Origin: DATAXV01 sp036272915
GTDB taxonomy: Bacteria; Chloroflexota; Dormibacteria; Dormibacterales; Dormibacteraceae
Assembly: GCA_036272915.1 (NCBI GenBank)
Contig: DATAXV010000178.1
Location: 1 to 16,657, forward strand
Length of the DNA: 16,657 bases
Direction of reading: 5' to 3'
The notes under the pieces were generated by a model. That model saw only the letters and a list, made by a program, of their open reading frames with translations. It was not told the origin of the DNA and made no database searches. Shown here piece after piece: positions 1 through 5,685 of the stretch. Each line of letters begins with the position of its first letter. The first letter of the stretch is position 1. The translations under genes and the position numbers were made by a program.

Positions 1-832
1 GGTTGAAGAACAGCCCCTGCAGCAGCGTCCTCGCGTTGTCCACGCTCGGCGGATCGCCCGGGCGCACGCGCCGGTAGAGCTCGAGCAGGGCCTCGTCGAC
101 ACGCGTCGTCGGGTCCTTGTCCAGCGTCGCCTCCAGGAAGGGATGGTCGGGATCGTTGTCCACGTCCCCGAACAGCTCGCCGAAGGCGCGGCGCTGGCCG
201 TCGCGGTCGCCCTCCACGGCCCGCAGCTGCGGCAGCTCCAGGGCGCGCAGCAGCGAGGTCACCGGAAGCTTCCGCTTGCGGTCGATCTTGACCGTGATCA
301 GGTCCTTGGCCGAGGTCTCGATCTCGAGCCAGGCGCCCCGGCTGGGGATCAGCTTGGCCGAGAAGAGGCGTCGGCCGGTAACCGGGTCCTCGGTCGAGGT
401 GAAGTAGACGCCGGGCGAGCGGACGAGCTGGGAGACAACCACGCGCTCGGTCCCGTTGATGATGAAGGTGCCCTCCGCGGTCATGAGCGGGAAGTCGCCC
501 ATGTAGACCTCGGACTCCTTGATCTCACCCGACTCCTTGACCATGAGACGGGTGCGCGCGCGCAGCGGCGCGGCGTAGGTCACGTCGCGGTTGCGACACT
601 CCTCCTGGGAGAACTTGGGCTGCCCCAGCTCGTAGTCGAGGAAGCGGAGCTCGTAGTTCTTGCCGGAGTAGTCGGTGAGGGGGTTGATCTCGTCGAAGAG
701 CTCCCGAAGGCCGTCGCTCAGGAACCAGCGGAAAGAATCGGTCTGGGTCGCCGTAAGGTCCCCGAGCTCGACGATGTTGGGAATGCGCCCGAAGTTCCGG
801 CGCACGGGAGACTTCATCTCAGAGATACTCAC
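1..832 (-). CDS. rpoB: RNA polymerase beta subunit, N-terminal part (cut by window edge)
   Basis: This is the first 277 codons of the beta subunit of RNA polymerase, part of the catalytic core of transcription. The translation starts MSISEMKSPVRRNFGRIPN and runs through the protrusion and into the lobe region, with typical stretches such as GDFPLMTAEGTFIINGTERV and QLVRSPGVYF. The rest, including the rifampicin region and active site, lies beyond position 1. I chose the GTG at 832 because AGGAG (846-842) sits 9 nt upstream; an ATG five codons later (817) is the alternative. It follows rplL by 236 bp, an unusually structured spacer described separately. No frameshift is seen. Identification is very secure; only the exact start is open. 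Confidence 0.97.
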   Translation of the reverse strand, partial: MSISEMKSPVRRNFGRIPNIVELGDLTATQTDSFRWFLSDGLRELFDEINPLTDYSGKNYELRFLDYELGQPKFSQEECRNRDVTYAAPLRARTRLMVKESGEIKESEVYMGDFPLMTAEGTFIINGTERVVVSQLVRSPGVYFTSTEDPVTGRRLFSAKLIPSRGAWLEIETSAKDLITVKIDRKRKLPVTSLLRALELPQLRAVEGDRDGQRRAFGELFGDVDNDPDHPFLEATLDKDPTTRVDEALLELYRRVRPGDPPSVDNARTLLQGLFFN

Positions 833-902
833 AGAGGCACACTCCTAACAGCTCCCCGCCGGGCACGCGATACGGGGCTTCGAGAAAAGGGCACAGAGGC
901 AC
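830..902 (-). repeat. 11-bp direct repeat, one copy spanning the rpoB start codon
   Basis: CACAGAGGCAC occurs at 830-840 and 892-902 on the plus strand. Read as mRNA it is GUGCCUCUGUG. In the proximal copy the last GUG is the rpoB start codon. The distal copy lies inside the loop of the leader stem. It may be a duplicated protein-binding or decoy site, or chance. Confidence 0.4.
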
Positions 903-911
903 GCGGGGAGC
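851..911 (-). promoter_or_regulatory. Long-range stem in the rpoB leader, abutting the ribosome binding site
   Basis: On the transcribed strand GCTCCCCGC (911-903) is perfectly complementary to GCGGGGAGC (859-851), with a 43-nt loop. The 3' arm ends four nt before the AGGAG of rpoB (846-842). The stem would therefore stack against the ribosome binding site and could influence initiation or mark a processing site. Seen directly; the regulatory role is inference. Confidence 0.4.
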
Positions 912-952
912 GAGCAGCACGAAACGACGGGCACGCGTGCACAGGAAACGCC

Positions 953-958
953 AGCCTA
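953..958 (-). promoter_or_regulatory. Possible -10 box for an rpoB-proximal promoter
   Basis: TAGGCT (958-953) fits the TAnnnT -10 form in a very GC-rich context, and would start transcription near 946, just upstream of the rpoB leader stem. No convincing -35 element is present at 16-18 nt. Weak candidate only; rpoB could equally be transcribed only by readthrough from rplJL. Confidence 0.2.
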
Positions 959-997
959 CCACACTGGACCGGCCACGCGCGCATGGCCCGGAATGGC

Positions 998-1011
998 GCG
1001 GCCGAAGCCGC
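998..1011 (-). terminator. UUCG-capped hairpin after rplL (attenuator or processing site)
   Basis: The transcribed strand reads GCGGC-TTCG-GCCGC, a perfect 5-bp stem closed by the extra-stable C(UUCG)G tetraloop, about 58 nt after the rplL stop. There is no U-tract, so it is not a classical intrinsic terminator. In well-studied bacteria the rplL-rpoB spacer holds a partial terminator and RNase processing sites that set the ratio of L7/L12 to RNA polymerase. This hairpin is a good candidate for the equivalent. Confidence 0.4.
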
Positions 1012-1068
1012 TCACCCCGGGCCCTGTCGCACCCGTGACCTGAGAGCCGTCACCGGCGTCTCGTTACG

Positions 1069-1458
1069 CTACTTGACCTCCACGGTCGCGCCGGCGTCCT
1101 TGAGCTTGGTGGCCGCGCTCTCGGACTCCTCCTTGGTGACGTTCTCGAGAACGTTCTTGGGAGCGCCGTCGACCAGGTCCTTGGCCTCCTTGAGACCGAG
1201 GGAGGTGAGCTCGCGCACCGCCTTGATGACGTTGATCTTGCTGTCGCCGAAGGCGGTGAGCACGACCGTGAACTCGGTCTTCTCCTCCTCCTCGGGCTCA
1301 GCCACCGCCGCAGCAGCAGCGGGGGCCGCGGCCGCCGCCGGCGCCGCCGCCTTGATGTCGAACTTCTCCTCGATCGCCTTCACGGCCTTGACGACGTCGC
1401 GAACACTCCACTCCTCGAGCGCCTCGACGAAATCCTCAGGGGTGACCTTGGCTGCCAT
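1069..1458 (-). CDS. rplL: 50S ribosomal protein L7/L12
   Basis: 129-aa stalk protein that recruits translational GTPases to the ribosome as dimers bound to L10. The N-terminal dimerisation helices (about residues 1-35) are followed by an Ala/Pro hinge (about 37-54), an acidic run of glutamates, and the C-terminal factor-binding domain with the signature GLKEAKDLVDGAPK. The length is normal for the family. The start at ATG 1458 has GGAGG five nt upstream. It lies 42 bp downstream of rplJ and is surely co-transcribed with it under control of the L10 leader. The hinge DNA contains runs of alanine codons, as usual for this protein. Confidence 0.98.
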   Translation of the reverse strand: MAAKVTPEDFVEALEEWSVRDVVKAVKAIEEKFDIKAAAPAAAAAPAAAAAVAEPEEEEKTEFTVVLTAFGDSKINVIKAVRELTSLGLKEAKDLVDGAPKNVLENVTKEESESAATKLKDAGATVEVK

Positions 1459-1500
1459 GTATGCCTCCAGTTGATTCTCTCTTCAGCGTCCGCCGGGCTC

Positions 1501-2043
1501 TCAGGCCTCGGCCGGCTCGCCTCCGAGCTTGTCCTTGTACGCCTCGAGCAGTCCGACCAGCTCGCGCATCGGCGCCTGGACCGCGCTGGCCAGGAGCCCG
1601 ATCGGCGTCTGCAGCGTGCCCAGCAGTTGAGCCAGGAGCACCTCCCGCGGAGGAAGGTCGGCGATCTCCTGGACGCCATCGGCGTCGAGGACCTCGCCCT
1701 CGACGATCCCGCCGGTCATCGCGATGCGCAGCCGGTTGGCCCGGTTGAACTCGTTGACCACGCGGATCGGCGCGCCCAGATCCTCGCTGGAGCTCAGCGC
1801 CAGGGCCACCGGGCCCTTGAAGAGCTCCTTCAGGGCCGCGTCACGCCCAGCCTCGTCGACCGCGCGCCGGGCCAGGGTGTTCTTGACCACGCGAAACTCG
1901 ACCTGGGCGCCGCGCAGCTTGGCCCGCAGATCCTGCATCTGCTGGACCGTCAGTCCGCGGTAGTCGGTGAGCACCGCGACTTTGGCGTCGCGCAGCTTCT
2001 CCGTGAGCAGGTCCACCTGCTCGACTTTCTCGGGTCTGGCCAT
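1501..2043 (-). CDS. rplJ: 50S ribosomal protein L10
   Basis: 180-aa protein that anchors L7/L12 dimers to 23S rRNA at the stalk base. The protein starts MARPEKVEQVDLLTEKLRDA, continues with the family's VLTDYRGLTVQQM segment, and ends in a C-terminal helix that carries L12. ATG 2043 is chosen because GGAGG lies 7 nt upstream and conservation begins at this point; longer versions upstream run into the leader RNA. L10 (with L12) is known in several bacteria to bind its own leader and repress the operon, and the leader preceding this gene carries the matching motif. No anomalies are seen. Confidence 0.98.
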   Translation of the reverse strand: MARPEKVEQVDLLTEKLRDAKVAVLTDYRGLTVQQMQDLRAKLRGAQVEFRVVKNTLARRAVDEAGRDAALKELFKGPVALALSSSEDLGAPIRVVNEFNRANRLRIAMTGGIVEGEVLDADGVQEIADLPPREVLLAQLLGTLQTPIGLLASAVQAPMRELVGLLEAYKDKLGGEPAEA

Positions 2044-2049
2044 AAAGAA

Positions 2050-2103
2050 ACCTCCGCGCCCCAGCATCCAGGTGCACACAGGGCACGGAGGTATCCGACC
2101 TCC
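2050..2103 (-). promoter_or_regulatory. rplJ ribosome binding site with competing pairing partners
   Basis: On the transcribed strand GGAGGT occurs at 2103-2098 and again as the rplJ Shine-Dalgarno at 2055-2050. Their exact complement ACCTCC lies between them at 2092-2087. ACCTCC can pair with the upstream copy (5-nt loop, site open) or with the Shine-Dalgarno (31-nt loop, site closed). The pairing possibilities are read directly; use as a translational switch is inference. Confidence 0.5.
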
Positions 2104-2112
2104 ATCACGCAA

Positions 2113-2170
2113 GGTGCGCCTCGGCGGGATATTGAGGCGCACCAAGGCGCCACCCGCTGTCTCGGGCGAA
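2113..2170 (-). ncRNA. L10 leader RNA (autoregulatory element of rplJL)
   Basis: The transcribed strand carries the L10 leader core: GAGACAGCGGG (2163-2153) and CCCGCCGAGG (2128-2119), as in the known leaders that mimic the L10 site on 23S rRNA. Pairings visible are CGCC/GGCG at the base (2168-2165 with 2120-2117), GCGGG/CCCGC (2157-2153 with 2128-2124) separated from the base by a lopsided 7/3-nt internal loop with GA steps typical of a kink-turn, and a side hairpin GGCGC/GCGCC (2151-2147 with 2140-2136). A competing perfect 10-bp helix, GGTGCGCCTC (2143-2134) with GAGGCGCACC (2122-2113), would destroy the L10-binding fold. L10 binding is therefore expected to choose between folds. Confidence 0.8.
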
Positions 2171-2177
2171 CTTGACA

Positions 2178-2183
2178 AGTATA
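2178..2183 (-). promoter_or_regulatory. -10 box of the rplJL promoter
   Basis: TATACT (2183-2178) is the best -10 match in this GC-rich stretch. Initiation about 7 nt downstream would place the 5' end near 2171, right at the start of the L10 leader. No good -35 is visible because that position lies inside the hairpin that follows rplA. Confidence 0.5.
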
Positions 2184-2186
2184 CGA

Positions 2187-2228
2187 CGGCGGGGTGGCGG
2201 GACCCGGCGGCCGCGCCCCACCCCGCCG
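2187..2228 (-). terminator. GC-rich hairpin after rplA, candidate terminator of the rplKA transcript
   Basis: On the transcribed strand CGGCGGGGTGG (2228-2218) pairs perfectly with CCACCCCGCCG (2197-2187), an 11-bp stem with a 20-nt loop starting six nt after the rplA stop. Only a short mixed T-containing tract follows, so it would be a U-poor, high-GC type terminator or attenuator. It directly abuts the -10 box of the next unit. Confidence 0.5.
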
Positions 2229-2233
2229 CGGTC

Positions 2234-2962
2234 TCAGGCGGTGGTGAGCCTGGCCGCCTCCTTGACGTCGACCGGGACCGACGGGCCCATGGTCGCGCTG
2301 AGGTAGATCGATCGAAGGTACTGGCCCTTGGCCGCCTGCGGCTTGTTGCGGACCAGGGTGTCCATCAGGGTTGAGAAGTTCTGCTCGAGCTTCGCGGCGT
2401 CGAACGACACCTTGCCGATGACCACGTGAACGATGCCCCAGCGGTCGGTGCGGAACTCGACCCGGCCGCCCTTGACCTCGCGCACGGCTCGCCCCACGTC
2501 GAAGGTGACGGTGCCGGCCTTGGGGTTGGGCATCAGCCCCCGAGGGCCGAGGATCCGGCCCAGGGGACCGACCTTGGGCATCATGTCCGGCGTCGCGACG
2601 GCCACGTCGAAATCGGTCCAGCCGCCCTGGATGCGCTGCACCAGGTCGTCCCCACCGACGAAGTCAGCACCCGCCTCGCGGGCCTCGGCCGCCTTGTCGC
2701 CGGTGACGAAGCAGGCGACCCTGACCTCGCGGCCGGTGCCGTTGGGCAGGGACACCGAGCCCCGGACCATCTGGTCGGCGTGTCGGGGGTCGACGCCGAG
2801 GCGGACGTGCGCCTCGACGGTCGCGTCGAAGCGCACGGTCGAGGTCGACTTGACCAGGTCGCAGGCGCGAACCGGCGTCAGGCCATCGATGCCGTCCTCG
2901 GACAGAGCTTCCTGGAGGCGGCCGACCGCCTCCTCGTACTTCTTACCGTGCTTCTTTGCCAA
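2234..2962 (-). CDS. rplA: 50S ribosomal protein L1
   Basis: 242-aa protein of the mobile L1 stalk on 23S rRNA. The sequence has the family landmarks: an early KKYEEA segment, VHVRLGVDPRHADQMVRGS type core (here VEAHVRLGVDPRHADQ), the second-domain LGRILGPRGLMPNPKAGTV loop, and the C-terminal GKVSF segment. The start is a TTG at 2962 giving MAKKHGKKYEE, the expected N-terminus. It lies inside the last codons of rplK, a 20-nt overlap, with only a weak GGAAG upstream, so initiation is probably coupled to termination of rplK. Full length, no anomalies apart from the rare start codon. Confidence 0.96.
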   Translation of the reverse strand: MAKKHGKKYEEAVGRLQEALSEDGIDGLTPVRACDLVKSTSTVRFDATVEAHVRLGVDPRHADQMVRGSVSLPNGTGREVRVACFVTGDKAAEAREAGADFVGGDDLVQRIQGGWTDFDVAVATPDMMPKVGPLGRILGPRGLMPNPKAGTVTFDVGRAVREVKGGRVEFRTDRWGIVHVVIGKVSFDAAKLEQNFSTLMDTLVRNKPQAAKGQYLRSIYLSATMGPSVPVDVKEAARLTTA

Positions 2963-3383
2963 CGACTTCCAGCCCCATCGAACGGGCAGTGCCCTCGATC
3001 ATGCGGACGGCCTGGTCGAGGTCGAACGCATTGAGGTCCTGCGATTTCTGCTTGGCGATCTCGACCACCTGGCTGTAATCGATCTTGCCCACCTTCTCGC
3101 GGTTGGGCTTGGCCGAGCCTTTGTCCACGCCGACCGCCTTCTTGAGCAGGAACACCGTCGGCGGCGTCTTCAGCACGAAGGTGAAGCTGCGGTCCTCGAA
3201 GACCGTGATCTCCGCCGGGACCACCTCGCCGACCTGCGAAGAGGTCCGATCGTTGTACTGCTTGCAGAAGTCCATGATGTTCACGCCGTGGGGACCGAGC
3301 GCGGTACCCACCGGTGGAGCAGCGGTGGCCTTGCCCGCGTTCAGCTCGAGCTTGACGAGCGCGCGGACCTTCTTCTTTCCCAT
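2943..3383 (-). CDS. rplK: 50S ribosomal protein L11
   Basis: 146-aa protein of the GTPase-associated centre, which with 23S rRNA helices 43/44 governs factor binding and the stringent response. The N-terminal domain shows the proline-rich APPVGTALGPHGVNIMDFCK segment. The C-terminal RNA-binding domain includes the TPPTVFLLKKA segment and the end region DLNAFDLDQAVRMIEGTARS. Start ATG 3383 has AAGGAGA four nt upstream. It follows nusG by 31 bp and its end overlaps the rplA start by 20 nt. The length is normal. Confidence 0.98.
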   Translation of the reverse strand: MGKKKVRALVKLELNAGKATAAPPVGTALGPHGVNIMDFCKQYNDRTSSQVGEVVPAEITVFEDRSFTFVLKTPPTVFLLKKAVGVDKGSAKPNREKVGKIDYSQVVEIAKQKSQDLNAFDLDQAVRMIEGTARSMGLEVVGKEAR

Positions 3384-3414
3384 GAGTCTCCTTCTGGCCT
3401 TCCTCAGGTGGTGA

Positions 3415-3981
3415 CTAGCGGACCTTCTCCACCTGGAGCAGATCTAGTTCCACCGGGGTCTCGCGGCCAAACATGTTGACAAGGACCTTGAGCTTGCCCT
3501 TCTCGGCGTTGATCTCGTCGACCTTGCCCATGAAGTCGGTGAACGGCCCGTCGACGACGCGCACGTTCTCCCCCACCTCGTACTCCACACGGAGCTTGGG
3601 GGCCTCCCGCTTCATCTGCTTGAGGATGGACCGGACCTCGTTCTCCTGAAGAGGCACCGGCTTGTTCCCCGAGCCGACGAAGCTGGTCACTCCCGGGGTG
3701 TTGCGGACGACGTACCAGGCCTCGTCCGACATCCGCATTCGGACCAGGATGTAGCCGGGGAAGATCCGCTTCGAGACGTGGCGGCGCTTGCCGTCCTTGA
3801 TCTCGATCTCATCCTCCATCGGCACCAGGACGTCCAGGATCTGATCCTGCATGTCCATCGACTCGATGCGCCGCTGGAGGTTGCTCTTGACCTTGTCCTC
3901 ATGGCCCGAGTACGCGTGGATCACGTACCACTGGGCCTCCTCCTCGGCGAGCGGTAGGGCTTCGGCTCTGTGTTCGGTCAT
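3415..3981 (-). CDS. nusG: Transcription elongation/antitermination factor NusG
   Basis: 188-aa factor that binds the RNA polymerase clamp and couples it to Rho or to the ribosome. The NGN domain begins at WYVIHAYSGHEDKVKSNL (about residue 18) and includes RIFPGYILVRM and the TPGVTSFVGSGNKPVPL stretch. The C-terminal KOW domain shows VRVVDGPFTDFMGKVDEINA and the typical LVNMFGRETPVELDLLQVEK end. The ATG at 3981 has AAGGGG just upstream. It sits 7 bp after secE and upstream of rplK, the standard order. There is no long N-terminal acidic extension of the kind seen in many Streptomyces-type NusG proteins. Confidence 0.98.
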   Translation of the reverse strand: MTEHRAEALPLAEEEAQWYVIHAYSGHEDKVKSNLQRRIESMDMQDQILDVLVPMEDEIEIKDGKRRHVSKRIFPGYILVRMRMSDEAWYVVRNTPGVTSFVGSGNKPVPLQENEVRSILKQMKREAPKLRVEYEVGENVRVVDGPFTDFMGKVDEINAEKGKLKVLVNMFGRETPVELDLLQVEKVR

Positions 3982-3988
3982 GTCCCCT

Positions 3989-4231
3989 TCAGCTGTTGAC
4001 GACGCTGTCGTAGATGAACTTGGCGGTCAGCTTCTGGAGGCCCCAGTCCAGAGCACCGATGAACGCTGCCAGAACGGCCACGGTGACGATCACCACCAGC
4101 GTGTATCGGTAGAGCTCGGACATCGTCGGCCACGAGACCTTCCGCAGCTCGTCGAGCGCCTCACGGAAGAACCGGAGCGGGGCCGGCTCGCTGCGCCGAC
4201 CACCCGTGCGAGGCCGGACCGACGTGGCCAT
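3989..4231 (-). CDS. secE: Preprotein translocase subunit SecE
   Basis: 80-aa inner-membrane clamp of the SecYEG protein-conducting channel. A short basic N-terminus (about residues 1-18) leads into the conserved amphipathic helix FFREALDELRKVSWPTMSEL (21-40), containing the family's KVSWPT motif. One transmembrane helix follows (about 44-64). This single-TM form is typical outside the gammaproteobacteria. The start at ATG 4231 was chosen because the protein then begins just before the conserved helix; longer readings in this frame only run back through rpmG. It starts 4 nt after the rpmG stop and ends 7 nt before nusG. Confidence 0.95.
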   Translation of the reverse strand: MATSVRPRTGGRRSEPAPLRFFREALDELRKVSWPTMSELYRYTLVVIVTVAVLAAFIGALDWGLQKLTAKFIYDSVVNS

Positions 4232-4235
4232 GGCT

Positions 4236-4385
4236 CTACCGGGTCTCCCGGTGCGGCGTGTGCTGCCGGCACCACCGGCAGTACTTCTTGAGCTCCAGGC
4301 GGTCTGGATCGTTCCGCTTGTTCTTGGCGGTGGTGTAGTTCCGCCGCTTGCACTCGCTGCATTGCAGCGTGATGATCGTTTCCAT
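4236..4385 (-). CDS. rpmG: 50S ribosomal protein L33 (zinc-binding type)
   Basis: 49-aa ribosomal protein. Two CxxC pairs (C9/C12 and C36/C39) mark it as the zinc-containing C+ form. The rest matches the family: RNYTTAKNKRNDPDRLELKK followed by YCRWCRQHTPHRETR. The start at ATG 4385 has GGAG four nt upstream; a longer reading exists but has no family support. First gene of the rpmG-secE-nusG-rplKA unit. A zinc-dependent L33 often implies that a zinc-free paralogue may exist elsewhere for zinc starvation, but none is in this window. Confidence 0.97.
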   Translation of the reverse strand: METIITLQCSECKRRNYTTAKNKRNDPDRLELKKYCRWCRQHTPHRETR

Positions 4386-4402
4386 GGTTCTCCGGCAGGT
4401 TT

Positions 4403-4437
4403 CTGGGCAGGAGTAAAAAGGCCTGAGCACGGCCCAG
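4403..4437 (-). promoter_or_regulatory. Possible attenuator pair in the rpmG leader
   Basis: On the transcribed strand GGGCC (4435-4431) can pair with GGCCT (4423-4419), followed by TTTT (4418-4415): a short terminator-like hairpin. CTGGGC (4437-4432) can instead pair with GCCCAG (4408-4403), which would unmake it. The stems are short, so chance is a real possibility in this composition. Confidence 0.25.
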
Positions 4438-4446
4438 GTCGGCTAG

Positions 4447-4452
4447 ATACTA
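4447..4452 (-). promoter_or_regulatory. -10 box for the rpmG-secE-nusG unit
   Basis: TAGTAT (4452-4447) is the best -10 candidate upstream of rpmG and would give a leader of about 55 nt. No strong -35 is seen. It lies in the gap between rpmG and the plus-strand dehydrogenase gene. Confidence 0.4.
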
Positions 4453-4552
4453 CCAGAGCCCCGCCGCAATCCGTGACCGGGTGAGAAGGGGCACATGACG
4501 CCCGCGCGCCCCCCTCCCGACCTGCCGGGGGACGCCGCCGTGGGTGGTTCGC

Positions 4553-4558
4553 TACCAT
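4553..4558 (+). promoter_or_regulatory. -10 box of a probable leaderless promoter for the dehydrogenase gene
   Basis: TACCAT lies 8 nt before GTG 4567, so the usual +1 distance falls at or next to the start codon. GGGACG (4529-4534) is a partial -35 with an 18-nt spacer. Third-codon GC drops just here, as expected for a non-coding promoter rather than coding sequence. Confidence 0.4.
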
Positions 4559-4566
4559 TGCCAGCC

Positions 4567-5667
4567 GTGGCCGAATCCGTCCCCCAGCCCCGCCTGACCG
4601 TCCTCCACGGCGACCAGACCGGGGAGGAGCTCCTGCAGCAGGCTCTGCGCCTGCTTGAGCCCTCCCTGATCGGCACCGGCATCGAGCTCGAGCACTTCGA
4701 CCTCTCCCTCGCGGAGCGTCGAAGGACTCGCAACCAGATCGTCCTCGACGCCGCGTCCTCGATGCGCGGGACCGGGCTCGGCCTCAAGGCGGCGACCATC
4801 ACCCCGGAGGGCAGGGACGATGTGGGCAGCCCCAACGCCATCCTTCGCAAGGAGGTGGACGGGAGGGTCATCGTCCGCACCGGTCGCCGCATCCCGCAGG
4901 TCCGCCCGGTCACCGGCGTCTACTCGCCCATCTCCGTCATCCGCATGGCGGTCGACGACGCCTACGGCGCCGAGGAGTGGCGTGAGGGCGAGGGTCTGGA
5001 CGAGTGGGCCTACCGCACCGAGAAGGTCAGCCGGCGCACCTGCCGATTCGTCGCCGAATACGCCTTCCGCCACGCGCGCCGGATGGGGGCCAAGGTCTTC
5101 GGCGGCCCCAAGTTCACGGTCAGCCCCGTCTACGAGGGGATGTTCAAGGAGGAGATGGACGGTGCGGCGGCGGCCAACCCCGACGTCGGCTACGACCCGC
5201 AGCTGATCGACGCGACCTACGCCCTCCTCCTGGCCACCAGCGGCGAGCCCCTGGTGATCCCGGCCATGAACCGCGACGGCGACAACCTCAGCGACCTGGT
5301 CATGCAGATGTTCGGCACCATCGCCGGCGCCGAGTCGATCCTGCTCGCCTTCGACGAGGAGGCCCGGGTCACGGTCGCCATGAGCGAGGCGCCGCACGGC
5401 ACCGCGCCGGCCCTGGAGGGCCGCGACGTGGCCAACCCGATGGCGATGATGCTGGCCGTGGCGGCCGTCCTCAACTACACCGCCCCACCGGTCCTCCACA
5501 CCGCCGCGCGGAGCATCTACGAGGCGACGCTGGAGGCCGTCTCGGACGGCGTCCGGACCCCCGACCTGGGCGGGCACTCGGGCACCACCGAGTTCGTCGA
5601 CGAGGTCGTTCGACGGGTCAGGACCAAGCTCGACGTCTGGAGCACGCTCTCCGACATCCGCCGCTGA
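4567..5667 (+). CDS. Isocitrate/isopropylmalate dehydrogenase family protein, probably isocitrate dehydrogenase
   Basis: Oxidative decarboxylase of the beta-decarboxylating dehydrogenase family, 366 aa from GTG 4567. The substrate motif S-x-N-x3-R-x9-R (SPNAILR, then R ten residues on) is the isocitrate type, not the isopropylmalate type. Equivalents of the catalytic Tyr (in DDAYGAE), Lys (in GGPKFTVSP) and three metal-binding Asp (LIDATY; GDNLSD) are all present, as is the cofactor loop HGTAPALEGRDVANP. The NADP-type Lys-Tyr pair after HGTAP is absent, so NAD use is more likely. The usual REN-type segment has diverged to RMAVDD. A longer start, ATG 4495, has a good AAGGGG site but adds a low-complexity Pro/Ala/Gly stretch; I prefer GTG 4567 for family alignment and the promoter there. 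Homoisocitrate or a related substrate cannot be excluded. Confidence 0.85.
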   Translation: MAESVPQPRLTVLHGDQTGEELLQQALRLLEPSLIGTGIELEHFDLSLAERRRTRNQIVLDAASSMRGTGLGLKAATITPEGRDDVGSPNAILRKEVDGRVIVRTGRRIPQVRPVTGVYSPISVIRMAVDDAYGAEEWREGEGLDEWAYRTEKVSRRTCRFVAEYAFRHARRMGAKVFGGPKFTVSPVYEGMFKEEMDGAAAANPDVGYDPQLIDATYALLLATSGEPLVIPAMNRDGDNLSDLVMQMFGTIAGAESILLAFDEEARVTVAMSEAPHGTAPALEGRDVANPMAMMLAVAAVLNYTAPPVLHTAARSIYEATLEAVSDGVRTPDLGGHSGTTEFVDEVVRRVRTKLDVWSTLSDIRR

Positions 5668-5685
5668 GGACGCCCCGGCCGCCGG

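Noticed and set aside
1290..1350. Repeated GCC/GCA-type tract in rplL as a simple-sequence repeat
   Set aside because: It encodes the normal Ala-rich hinge of L7/L12 and the repeats are imperfect.
143..1474. Long plus-strand open frame antisense to rpoB and rplL
   Set aside because: It mirrors high-GC codon bias of the genuine genes on the other strand and shows no domain; rpoB and rplL are certain.
4386..4494. tRNA-Trp gene expected near secE in some genomes
   Set aside because: No cloverleaf or CCA-ended structure is visible in the gap.
5668..5685. CCGG-CCG-CCGG between convergent genes as a terminator
   Set aside because: Only a 4-bp stem with a 3-nt loop and no T-run.
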